In this document: positions 42,083 to 50,251 of the stretch, in pieces
Layout: every line of letters begins with the position of its first letter
How positions within the stretch are numbered: position 1 is the stretch's first letter
Program-made: the position numbers and the translations under genes
Notes under the pieces: model-generated
What the model saw: only the letters and a program-made list of their open reading frames with translations
What the model was told of the DNA's origin: nothing
The model's database searches: none
Assembly (NCBI RefSeq): GCF_009184865.1
Contig: NZ_CP045096.1
Location: 2,852,001 to 2,916,000, forward strand
Reading direction: 5' to 3'
DNA length: 64,000 bases
Source of the DNA: Streptomyces phaeolivaceus
GTDB taxonomy: Bacteria > Actinomycetota > Actinomycetes > Streptomycetales > Streptomycetaceae

Positions 42083-42517
42083 AGGTCCCAACTCCTTGAG
42101 GACGCGGTGGCTGCCCTGACGGCGAGGAACATACCCAGATCGAAGGCACCTGGGTACGTCCACTTGCGCGTCATGCGCCTGTAACCACCCGTCCGCCAGG
42201 AGATCGAAAGTCAAGGCTTGGCAAGGAACAACGCCGGGATGTGTTCACTTCTTGAACGTCACCACCCCCACCCACCCCCCACGGCGCTCACATGAGCGGG
42301 TATCGGCACGCCTGAGTTCGCTCGATGAACGATCAAAGGGTGGCACCCAGTGCCACCCCTTGAAGTCGCAGAGTCGCCGAGGATTCGCTCATCTGAGCGC
42401 AACCCCTATCAGGGGTGGCGAGAATCACGCAGTCGGAGGGGCGCGAATTTCACCATGCGGACCACCTCTCGGGACGGAAACACGCCCGTCACACCCCCTC
42501 GCACGCCTCGCGCACCC
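42083..42517. other. Interval between ROK regulator and ppdK
   Basis: No gene seen. It must hold the ppdK promoter. A 9-bp hairpin GGGTGGCAC/GTGCCACCC with a 3-base loop (42338-42358) is followed on the minus strand by TTTG and probably terminates the ROK gene. Smaller hairpins lie at 42388-42399 and 42402-42416. Confidence 0.6.
42338..42358 (-). terminator. Probable terminator of the ROK gene
   Basis: Perfect 9-bp stem with a 3-base loop, 160 bases after the ROK stop. Its symmetry would also suit an operator. Confidence 0.5.
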
Positions 42518-43723
42518 TCACACCCCCAGCGCCGCCAACCGCGCCTCGGCCCGCTCCGGCGCGTACAGATGCTCGACGACCAGCGCACCCGCCCCCACCA
42601 GGCCCGCCCGCTCCCCCAGCTTCGAGGTGACCACGTCCAGATGGGCCGTGGAGCGGGACAGGGCCCGCTGGTAGAGCAGTTCGCGTACGCCCGTGAGGAA
42701 GGGGGTTCCGGCCAAATCACCGGCGATCATCAGAACTCCGGGGTTCAGCAGGGTCACCACCGTCGCCAGGACGTCCCCGACGACCCGGCCCGCCTCCCGC
42801 GCGAGCGCCGCCGCCCCGGGATGCCCGGCGGTCAGCAGATCCCGTACGTCCGATCCCGAGGCCGCCGGAACCCCCGCCTCCGCCAGCCGTCGGGCCACGG
42901 CGCCGCCGCTCGCGACCGCCGCCAGACAGCCGTACGAGCCGCACTTGCACAGCGCCTCCGCGCCCTGCGGGACCCGGATGTGGCCGATGTCCCCGGCGCC
43001 GCCGTCGATGCCGCGATATATGGAGCCCCCGACCACCACGCCCGCGCCGATCCCCGTGGAGACCTTGACCAGCGCGAACGCCGAGCAGTCGGGGTATCCG
43101 GTGCGCTGTTCGCCGTACGCCATGAGGTTGGCGTCGTTGTCGACGAGGACCGGGACTCCGGCCGGGCCGTCCGCGTGTGCGGTGAAGGCGCGGGCCAGGC
43201 GGGCCCTTATGTCGTAGCCGTCCCAGCCGGGCATGATCGGCGGCTGGACCACGCGGCCGGTGTCGGTGTCCACCGGGCCGGGCACCGCGAGGCCGATGCC
43301 GCAGACCGCGTCGGCCGGCCGGCCCGCCTTCTCCAGCAACTCGGCGAACCAGCGCCCGAGTTCGTCGAGGACCGCATCGGGGCCCTCCTCGATGACCAGG
43401 GTGCCGGTGTGCTCGGCCTGGATCTCGCCGGTGAGGGAGAGGACGGCGGCGCGGGCGTGGCGGGTGTCGAGGTCGGCGGCGAGGACGACCGCGTGCTCGT
43501 CGTCGAACTCCAGGGTGATGGAGGGACGGCCGCCGAGGGGTGAGCCGACGGGGCCTCCGGCGCCCTCGCGGAGCCAGCCCGCGCGGAAGAGCCGGTCCAG
43601 ACGCTGGCCGACCGTGGCCCGGGACAGCCCCGTGGCCTGCTGGAGCGCGCCACGGGTGACGGCCCGGCCGCTGCGGACCAGCTCCAGCAGATCTCCGGCA
43701 CCGGCGTGACTGCCCACCTTCAC
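42518..43723 (-). CDS. ROK-family transcriptional regulator
   Basis: The 401-residue protein has an N-terminal winged helix (~8-65; TRGALQQATGLSRATVGQRLDRL) and a ROK sugar-kinase-like domain. Visible motifs are the acidic phosphate-site strand (AVVLAADLDTRHARAAVLSL), VLVDNDANLMAYGE and the zinc-type motif CKCGSYGCLAAV. Such proteins are sugar-responsive repressors. It is divergent from the two glycosidase/debranching genes (252-base gap), so it probably controls them in response to a sugar. The intergenic part near 43890-43930 is notably AT-rich and could contain the operator. Confidence 0.92.
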   Translation of the reverse strand: MKVGSHAGAGDLLELVRSGRAVTRGALQQATGLSRATVGQRLDRLFRAGWLREGAGGPVGSPLGGRPSITLEFDDEHAVVLAADLDTRHARAAVLSLTGEIQAEHTGTLVIEEGPDAVLDELGRWFAELLEKAGRPADAVCGIGLAVPGPVDTDTGRVVQPPIMPGWDGYDIRARLARAFTAHADGPAGVPVLVDNDANLMAYGEQRTGYPDCSAFALVKVSTGIGAGVVVGGSIYRGIDGGAGDIGHIRVPQGAEALCKCGSYGCLAAVASGGAVARRLAEAGVPAASGSDVRDLLTAGHPGAAALAREAGRVVGDVLATVVTLLNPGVLMIAGDLAGTPFLTGVRELLYQRALSRSTAHLDVVTSKLGERAGLVGAGALVVEHLYAPERAEARLAALGV

Positions 43724-43900
43724 GGCCCTTCGCTCATGTCGTCATGTCGTCATGTCGTTCTCGTCCGGTTCCCATGCGGTTGGCACGCGGTTCCCATGCG
43801 GTTCGCATGCCGTCCCCGGTGCCGCCATTGTCGCGGCCCCCGGGGAATCCGTTCCCGCTCACCCTCTTGCGTTCACCAACTCTGCATTACATATTGAGTT

Positions 43901-43930
43901 TTGCGTGTTAAGTAGACGTAACCCTACGGT
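43901..43930 (+). promoter_or_regulatory. Possible promoter of the glycosidase operon
   Basis: TTGCGT (43901-43906), an 18-base spacer and TACGGT (43925-43930), 46 bases before the GTG start, in an AT-rich island unusual for this genome. Confidence 0.35.
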
Positions 43931-43975
43931 AGCCACTGCCGAACCGGTCGGCACCTTGTCCTCAGGGAGCCCTGC

Positions 43976-45619
43976 GTGGACCGCACAACCCAGCTCACCG
44001 CACGTCGCCCCGGCGCGGGTGGGCACGTCGGACGCGATGTATACGATCCGGCCGTGCCGTCACCTCCGTTGCGGCGCGCGGCGGCCCAGGTGCTGGCCGA
44101 CAACTGGACGGGCCGGTCCACGGTGCCCTCGCGCAAGCTGTATCCGCACCAGTGGTCGTGGGACTCGGCGTTCATCGCGATCGGACTGCGGCATCTGTCG
44201 CCGCTGCGCGCGCAGACCGAGTTGGAGACGCTGTTCGCCGCGCAGTGGGGCGACGGACGGATCCCGCACATCGTCTTCAACCCCTCCGTGCCGCTCGACG
44301 CGTACTTCCCGAGCCCCGACTTCTGGCGCTCCTCGACCGCGGGACGGGCCGCGGGCGCCCCGCTCACCACCCAGACCTCGGGGATCGTGCAGCCGCCGGT
44401 GCACGCGCTGGCGGCGTGGCTGGTGCACCGGGCGGACCCGGGGCTGTCGCGGGCGCGCGGCTTCCTGTCCCGGGTGTATCCGCGACTGGCCGCCTGGCAC
44501 CGCTATCTGCTGCACCGCCGCGATCTGGGCGGGGGCGGGCTGGCCTCGGTCGTCCACCCCTGGGAGCAGGGCATGGACAACAGCCCCGCCTGGGACGCGC
44601 CCCTCGCCCGGATCGTCCCGGCCCCGGCCCGCTCCTTCCGCCGCGCCGACCTCGACCACGGCGCGGCCGAGGACCGGCCGACGGATCTGGACTACGGACG
44701 GTATGTGCGGCTGGCGGCGGACTACCGGGACGCCGGGTACCGGGACCGGACGGGTGTGCGGAACGGTGGCGGGGGCGGTGGCGGGGGCGGGGGCGCGGCC
44801 GGGCCCGGCGGGTTCGCCGTCGAGGACCCCGCCTTCAACGCCCTCCTCATCGCCTCCGAGCACGCCCTCGCCCTGATCGCGAAGGAGTTGGGCGCACCGG
44901 GCACGGGCCGGCGCGCCCGCGCGGAGCGTCTGACGGCGGCCCTGGTGGAGCGGCTGTGGGACCCGGCGGAGGGGATGTTCCTCTGCCGGGACGTCACCAC
45001 GGACGCGCTGATCCCCGAGCGCGGCGTCTCCGGTCTGATTCCTCTTCTGCTCCCCGGCCTCCCCCGCGACCTCGTCGCCGCCCTGGTGCGCACGGTCCAC
45101 GGCCCGCGCTTCGGGCTCGGCGACACCACCCGGCTGGTGCCCTCGTACGACCTCACCGGCGAGGCGTTCGATCCGCACCGCTACTGGCGCGGGCCGGCCT
45201 GGTTCAACACCAACTGGCTGCTGGAGCGCGGCCTTCGGCTGCACGGCGAACTGGGGCGGGCCGACGCGCTGCGGGCGGGGCTGCTGGAGACCGCGGGCGC
45301 GTCCGGGTTCGCCGAGTACGTGGACCCGTACACCGGCGAGGCCTGCGGAGCGCTCGGCTTCGGCTGGACGGCCGCGCTCACCCTCGACCTGCTGCACCAG
45401 GGCGACCCGGACCACGGACCCGGCCTCGGGTCCGACCCTGGGTCCGACCTCGGGTCGGGTCAGGATCACGACGGCCATGGGCCGCGCCTCGCCCCGCACG
45501 ACGGATCGCACCACCAACCGCACGACGGACGACACCACGACCGTCCGCACGACGGACCACAACACCACGACAACGAGGTCGTGTTCGGCATGAGTGACCA
45601 GGGAGGGGACCGGGGATGA
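43976..45619 (+). CDS. MGH1/GH63-like glycoside hydrolase
   Basis: The 547-residue alpha/alpha-toroid glycosidase is related to mannosyl-/glucosylglycerate hydrolases and trehalase-like enzymes. Motifs are KLYPHQWSWDSAFIAIGLRHL (substrate-pocket Trp-Asp), IPHIVFNP, SVVHPWEQGMDNSPAWD (acidic catalytic region) and YWRGPAWFNTNWLLERGL. Substrate not determinable; glucosylglycerate or a small alpha-glucoside is plausible. A run of about ten glycines (~261-271) interrupts the domain, and the last ~60 residues are a His/Asp/Gly tail (PHDGSHHQPHDGRHH) encoded by repeats. GTG start with AGGGAG six bases upstream. Overlaps the next gene by four bases. Confidence 0.82.
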   Translation: MDRTTQLTARRPGAGGHVGRDVYDPAVPSPPLRRAAAQVLADNWTGRSTVPSRKLYPHQWSWDSAFIAIGLRHLSPLRAQTELETLFAAQWGDGRIPHIVFNPSVPLDAYFPSPDFWRSSTAGRAAGAPLTTQTSGIVQPPVHALAAWLVHRADPGLSRARGFLSRVYPRLAAWHRYLLHRRDLGGGGLASVVHPWEQGMDNSPAWDAPLARIVPAPARSFRRADLDHGAAEDRPTDLDYGRYVRLAADYRDAGYRDRTGVRNGGGGGGGGGGAAGPGGFAVEDPAFNALLIASEHALALIAKELGAPGTGRRARAERLTAALVERLWDPAEGMFLCRDVTTDALIPERGVSGLIPLLLPGLPRDLVAALVRTVHGPRFGLGDTTRLVPSYDLTGEAFDPHRYWRGPAWFNTNWLLERGLRLHGELGRADALRAGLLETAGASGFAEYVDPYTGEACGALGFGWTAALTLDLLHQGDPDHGPGLGSDPGSDLGSGQDHDGHGPRLAPHDGSHHQPHDGRHHDRPHDGPQHHDNEVVFGMSDQGGDRG

Positions 45620-47556
45620 CGGACCGGCATCACCTGCTCGTGCGCGGCGGGACGTTCGCCGCCGTGGGCGACGGCGGCGACATCAGCGGGGTGCGGGGCG
45701 GCAGTTCACCGGACGGGCTGTTCGTCCGGGACGCCCGGCATCTGAGCCGGTGGCAGCTGACCGTCGACGGCGCGGTTCCCGAGACGCTCACACCGGTCGC
45801 CGACGGTGACACCGCGCGCTGTGTGCTGGTGCCCCGGGGCGGGCGCCGGGAGCCGGCCGCGTACACGCTCTTCCGTGAACAGGCCGTCTCCGACAGCGCG
45901 TTCGTGGAGACGCTGCGTATCACCAGCAATCGCCCGGTGGCGACCACGGTCCGGATCGCGATCACCGCGGACGCCGACTTCACCGACCAGTTCGAGTTGC
46001 GCTCCGACTTCCGTACGTACGCCAAGAGCGGTGTCGTCAGGAAGCGCGAAGTCCTCGACGACGGTGTGGAGTTCAGCTACCGGCGCGGTGAGTGGCGGTC
46101 GTGTACGACGGTGACGGCCGAGCCCGCGCCGGACAGCGTGGAGGAGACCGGGACGGGGGCGCGACGGCTCGTCTGGGCGCTCGATGTCGCACCGCACGGT
46201 TCGACGGAGCTGACCCTGCGGGTGATGGCCCGGCCGCACGGCGACCGGCGCGCCATCCGGGTACCGCGCTCACCGGTCGCCGTGCACGAGCAACTCCGGT
46301 CCGCCGAGGACGAGTTCGTGGAGGGCGTGGCCTTCCCCACCGGCTGGCCGGAGCTGGCCGCCGCCTGTGCGCGGGGCCTCGCGGATCTCGCCGCGCTCCA
46401 GGTCTCGGCGGCCGGCCCGGACGGCGAGACCCTGCGGGTACCGGCGGCCGGAGCGCCCTGGTTCCTCACCCTCCTCGGCCGGGACGCCCTGCTGACCTCC
46501 CTGTTCACCCTCCCCTACCGGCCGGAGCCGGCCGCCGCCACCCTGCTCGCGCTCGCCGCCGCCCAGGCCACCGAGGTCGGCATCGGCTCGGTGGCGCAGC
46601 CCGGCAAGATCGTGCACGAGATGCGGCACGGCGAACTGGCGCACTTCGGGCAGGTTCCGTACGGCCGTTACTACGGCTCGGTGGACGCGACCCCGCTCTT
46701 CCTCGTCCTCCTCGGCACGTATGTCGAGCAGACCGGCGACGTCACCCTGGCCCGCCGCCTCGAACCCCACGCCCGCGCCGCGATCGGCTGGATGCTCGAC
46801 CACGGCGGCCTCACCTCGCGCGGCTATCTCGTCTACCGCGCCGACCAGGGCGGCCTCGCCAACCAGAACTGGAAGGACTCCCCCGGCTCGATCTGCTCCG
46901 CCGACGGCAGCCGGCCCGCCGCCGGGCCGGTGATGGCGGCGGGCGCGCAGGGCTACGCGTACGACGCGCTGCGCCGCACCGCCGTGCTGGCCCGCACGGT
47001 GTGGGAGGACGAGGTGTACGCGGCGCTCCTGGAGCAGGCCGCCGGTGACCTCCGCGACCGTTTCCAGCGGGACTTCTGGATGCCCCGACACGACTTCCCC
47101 GCGCTGGCGTTGGACAGCGAGGGGCGGCAGGTCGACGCGCTCGCCTCGGACGCCGGGCATCTGCTGTGGTCGGGGCTGCTGGACAAGGAGTACGGGAAGC
47201 TGGTGGGGCGGCGGCTGCTGGAGCCCGACTTCTTCTCCGGCTGGGGCGTGCGGACGCTGGCCGCCGGGCAGCCCGCGTACCACCCGCTGTCGTACCACCG
47301 GGGGTCGGTGTGGCCGCACGACAACGCGCTGATCACGCTGGGGCTGGCGCGGTACGGGCTGCACGACGAGGCGCGGGCGGTGGCGGCGGGGATGGTGGAC
47401 ACGGCGGTGGCAGCCGGGTACCGGCTGCCGGAGGTTCTTGCGGGGTACGCGCGGGACACGCATCCGGTGCCGGTGCCGTATCCGCATGCGTGTGTTCGGG
47501 AGGCTCGGTCCGCAGCGGCGCCCTTGGCGTTGCTGACCGCGGTGGGGGGCGCCTAG
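45616..47556 (+). CDS. Glycogen-debranching-type amylo-alpha-1,6-glucosidase
   Basis: The 646-residue protein has the N-terminal glycogen-debranching domain (~8-210; GTFAAVGDGGDISG, SPDGLFVRDARHLSRWQL) and an alpha/alpha barrel (~240-640; PWFLTLLGRDALLTS, KIVHEMRHGEL, GGLANQNWKDS, SVWPHDNALITLGLARYG). This matches bacterial GDE_C proteins that act on alpha-1,6 or related linkages; many hydrolyse small glucosides instead of glycogen. The ATG overlaps the upstream stop (ATGA), so the two are coupled and probably degrade one substrate under ROK control. Its TAG stop lies in a CTAG that was the target of the insertion at 47557-47691. Confidence 0.88.
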   Translation: MTDRHHLLVRGGTFAAVGDGGDISGVRGGSSPDGLFVRDARHLSRWQLTVDGAVPETLTPVADGDTARCVLVPRGGRREPAAYTLFREQAVSDSAFVETLRITSNRPVATTVRIAITADADFTDQFELRSDFRTYAKSGVVRKREVLDDGVEFSYRRGEWRSCTTVTAEPAPDSVEETGTGARRLVWALDVAPHGSTELTLRVMARPHGDRRAIRVPRSPVAVHEQLRSAEDEFVEGVAFPTGWPELAAACARGLADLAALQVSAAGPDGETLRVPAAGAPWFLTLLGRDALLTSLFTLPYRPEPAAATLLALAAAQATEVGIGSVAQPGKIVHEMRHGELAHFGQVPYGRYYGSVDATPLFLVLLGTYVEQTGDVTLARRLEPHARAAIGWMLDHGGLTSRGYLVYRADQGGLANQNWKDSPGSICSADGSRPAAGPVMAAGAQGYAYDALRRTAVLARTVWEDEVYAALLEQAAGDLRDRFQRDFWMPRHDFPALALDSEGRQVDALASDAGHLLWSGLLDKEYGKLVGRRLLEPDFFSGWGVRTLAAGQPAYHPLSYHRGSVWPHDNALITLGLARYGLHDEARAVAAGMVDTAVAAGYRLPEVLAGYARDTHPVPVPYPHACVREARSAAAPLALLTAVGGA

Positions 47557-47691
47557 CGCCTGTCGTCACCTTCCCGTGGTCGCCCGGAGGGCGGCCCCGC
47601 GGCGTCGTGGGGGTACCTCCCGGTCGAGCGAAGCCGAGAGTGGGGGAGCGTGCCGGGCGTCGCGGGGCAGGCGGAAATTTGACGACAGGAC
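47557..47691. mobile_element. MITE-like element, 135 bp, with CTAG target duplication
   Basis: The ends are imperfect inverted repeats (CGCCTGTCGTCACC at left; GTCCTGTCGTCAAA read inward at right). CTAG flanks both sides (47553-47556 and 47692-47695). There is no coding capacity. The left CTAG includes the stop codon of the debranching gene, which keeps its TAG. The parent transposase is not in the window. Confidence 0.7.
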
Positions 47692-47736
47692 CTAGTAGCT
47701 CGGGGGTACCTGTGCATCGGCGGGTGCGGGTGCGTG

Positions 47737-47774
47737 GGGCTTCTCGCGCAGTTCCCCGCGCCCCTTACGGGGCC
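47737..47774. repeat. Dispersed intergenic repeat, copy 7
   Basis: Exact core GCGCAGTTCCCCGCGCCCC, then TTACGGGGC. It overlaps the last three codons of the pyruvyl transferase gene. Confidence 0.85.
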
Positions 47775-48853
47775 CGGAGGGCCTCCAGCAGGCGCCCCGC
47801 CCTCTGCCTCGCCTCCCCCTCCGTCCACGCCCACTGCGTGGTCGGGGGGCGGTGGGTGGTCCAAGTCTCCCAGTGGCTGCGGGCCTTGCCGTAGCGGTCG
47901 GCGACGAGGATGTGGGGGAGGCCGAGGAGGAGGGCGAGGACATGGCCGTGGAGGCGGTCGGTGACGGCGACGCGGCCTGCGGTCAACAGGCGGCAGCCGC
48001 GCGCGAGTTGGAGACGGGCCAGGCCGTCGTAGGCGGCGAGGAGGGCGGGGACCGCGCCGGGCGGGTCGCCGGAACCGGCGCGGCACAGGGCGCGGGCCCG
48101 GCTCCGCCACAGGGCCTCCTTGGCCCGGCGCCAGTCGAGGTCGGCGCCCTCCCGGGTCCAGTCGAAGACGTACGGGCCGGAGTGGCCCCTCCGTGCGGCT
48201 CCCCGGCCCGCCGGTGGGCCCTTCGCGGACTCCTTGTCCTCCCTGGCCAGCCAGACCACGTCATGGGCGACCGTGCCGCCGGTGAGCGCGTCCGGCGGTA
48301 CGGCGAAGGCCAGGTCGGGGGCGAGCAGCGCGGGGGCCTCGAACACGGTGCGGCAGCGGTGCAGGCTGTGCCGGTCGCGCAGCAGCAGCGTCAGATCGGG
48401 GTGGGCGTCGAAGACACGGCGGGCGCGGGTGAGGTTGGTGTGGTCCGTGAAGTGCACGGACTGCGGCAGCTGCACGATCCGGCGGTCCGGGAAGTCCCGT
48501 AGGACCTGTTCGCGCAGGAGTTGGCTGTCCTCCCACAGGTCGCCGAGGTTGCCGCCGCCCGTCAGCATGATCGGGCCGTCCGGGAGGCAGGCCGCGAGAT
48601 GCCCGGCGTCGTACGACATCAGGTCGCAGGCGTAGCGGACGTCGGCCCCGAGCGCGCCGAGCAGCGCGCGCTGGCCGAGCCAGATCGCGCTGTCGCCGAC
48701 GTTGGAGTTCAGCGGGGCGCCGATGACCGCGCACCGGGTGCCGGCCGGGACCAGGCGGTCCAGGACGGTGAGGACGTACGAGACATGGTGCGCGCAGTGG
48801 GGCACGTAGGAGGGGGGTCCTGACGTCTTCGGTGTCTCGTTCGCTCCGCACAC
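47765..48853 (-). CDS. Polysaccharide pyruvyl transferase family protein
   Basis: A 362-residue protein of the CsaB/PssM-type family, which transfers pyruvate from PEP to sugars, usually in wall or capsular polymers. Motifs are VIGAPLNSNVGDSAIWLGQRALL, IMLTGGGNLGDLW, IVQLPQSVHF, LLLRDRHSL and, near the C-terminus, AVTDRLHGHVLALLLGLPHIL. The start is uncertain: GTG at 48853 is used, but no ribosome site is evident and the first 25 residues are unconserved. It is a single gene. The substrate may be a teichoic acid or exopolysaccharide; this cannot be settled from the sequence. Confidence 0.85.
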   Translation of the reverse strand: MCGANETPKTSGPPSYVPHCAHHVSYVLTVLDRLVPAGTRCAVIGAPLNSNVGDSAIWLGQRALLGALGADVRYACDLMSYDAGHLAACLPDGPIMLTGGGNLGDLWEDSQLLREQVLRDFPDRRIVQLPQSVHFTDHTNLTRARRVFDAHPDLTLLLRDRHSLHRCRTVFEAPALLAPDLAFAVPPDALTGGTVAHDVVWLAREDKESAKGPPAGRGAARRGHSGPYVFDWTREGADLDWRRAKEALWRSRARALCRAGSGDPPGAVPALLAAYDGLARLQLARGCRLLTAGRVAVTDRLHGHVLALLLGLPHILVADRYGKARSHWETWTTHRPPTTQWAWTEGEARQRAGRLLEALRAP

Positions 48854-48952
48854 CAAAAGGCGCTACCCGGACATTTCCCCACTCATTCCGAGATGACGGA
48901 AACCGGCCGCACAACGACCGGAACGCCGACAGAACGGGCAGAACCGAATCAA

Positions 48953-50101
48953 CTAGCCCCCGGACGTGTCCAGTTCGGCTTCCTCGCCGACGCCCGCGCA
49001 GTCGTACGGGTCCTTGAGCCAGCCGTCGGGCAGGACGACGCGGTTGTTGCCGGAGGTACGGCCGCGAGGGCCGTCGGCGCCGGCCGGCCAGGGCTGGTCG
49101 AGGTCCAACTCGTCGAGCCCGGCGCGGAGTTCGGCGAGGGAGGAGGTGATGGCGAGCCGCTTGCGCATCTCGGAGCCGACGGCGAAGCCCTTGAGGTACC
49201 AGGCCACATGCTTGCGGAAGTCGACGACGCCCTTGGACTCGTCGCCGCTCCACTCGCCGAGGAGCGTGGCATGCCGGACCATGATGGCGGCGACCTCGCG
49301 GAGGGTCGGCGCCGCGATGTCGTCCGGCCGGCCCTCGAAGGCGGCGACCAGGTCCGCGAACAGCCATGGGCGGCCCAGGCAGCCGCGCCCCACGACCACT
49401 CCGTCGCAGCCGGTCTCGCGGACCATGCGCAGCGCGTCCCGGGCGGACCAGATGTCGCCGTTGCCGAGGACGGGGATCTCGGGGACGTGCTCCTTGAGGC
49501 GGGCGATGGCGTCCCAGTCGGCGGTGCCGCCGTAGTGCTGGGCGGCGGTGCGGCCGTGCAGGGCGATGGCCGTGACGCCCTCCTCGACGGCGATCCGGCC
49601 GGCGTCGAGGTAGGTGATGTGGTCGTCGTCGATGCCCTTGCGCATCTTCATGGTGACCGGGAGGTCGCCGGCGCCGCTCACGGCCTCGCGGAGGATGGCC
49701 CGGAGCAGGTGGCGCTTGTACGGCAGCGCGGAGCCGCCGCCCTTGCGGGTGACCTTCGGGACAGGGCAGCCGAAGTTGAGGTCGATGTGGTCGGCGAGGC
49801 CCTCCTCCGCGATCATGCGGACGGCCTTGCCGACGGTCGCCGGGTCCACGCCGTACAGCTGGATCGAGCGCGGCTTCTCGGTCGCGTCGAAGTGGATCAG
49901 CTGCATGGTCTTCTCGTTGCGCTCGACCAGCGCCCGCGTGGTGATCATCTCGCTGACGAACAGGCCCTTGCCACCACTGAACTCCCTGCACAGGGTGCGG
50001 AAGGGCGCGTTCGTGATCCCGGCCATGGGGGCGAGGACGACGGGCGGGGAGACGATGTGCGGGCCGATCCGGAGCGGCGCGGCGGGCGCGTTCGAGGGCA
50101 T
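48953..50101 (-). CDS. dusB: tRNA dihydrouridine synthase
   Basis: A 382-residue FMN enzyme reducing uridines in tRNA. The TIM barrel starts VLAPMAGITNAPFR. The catalytic Cys lies in NFGCPVPKVTRKGGGSAL; the FMN-binding residues are in GNGDIWSARDA and CDGVVVGRGCLGRPW. A C-terminal helical tRNA-binding region follows (HVAWYLKGFAVGSEMRKRL). I choose the ATG at 50101 because GGGGAG is six bases upstream; in-frame ATGs at 50107 and 50125 lack this. Actinobacterial members of this group are usually named dusB, though substrate positions are not proven. Confidence 0.95.
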   Translation of the reverse strand: MPSNAPAAPLRIGPHIVSPPVVLAPMAGITNAPFRTLCREFSGGKGLFVSEMITTRALVERNEKTMQLIHFDATEKPRSIQLYGVDPATVGKAVRMIAEEGLADHIDLNFGCPVPKVTRKGGGSALPYKRHLLRAILREAVSGAGDLPVTMKMRKGIDDDHITYLDAGRIAVEEGVTAIALHGRTAAQHYGGTADWDAIARLKEHVPEIPVLGNGDIWSARDALRMVRETGCDGVVVGRGCLGRPWLFADLVAAFEGRPDDIAAPTLREVAAIMVRHATLLGEWSGDESKGVVDFRKHVAWYLKGFAVGSEMRKRLAITSSLAELRAGLDELDLDQPWPAGADGPRGRTSGNNRVVLPDGWLKDPYDCAGVGEEAELDTSGG

Positions 50102-50219
50102 GGACATCTCCCCATTGTCCCGCACCCGATCGCGGACCCGTCACGCGCACGGACCCTGCCCCGTCGCGCACGCGGACTGACGCCCGTCACGCGCACGGAC
50201 GAACACGTCCGGCGATTCA

Positions 50220-50238
50220 TTAGTTAGGCGCACTATTG
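50220..50238. promoter_or_regulatory. Possible operator of the MFS gene
   Basis: TTAGTTAGGCGCACTATTG contains TAGT-n7-ACTA, like MarR/PadR-type operators in Streptomyces. It ends 14 bases before the first possible start codon. No regulator gene is adjacent. Confidence 0.4.
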
Positions 50239-50251
50239 AGTCGAGCGTACG

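Noticed and set aside
39239..42184. A 981-codon open frame antisense to ppdK
   Set aside because: Composition is shadow-like and it lies opposite a well-defined enzyme.
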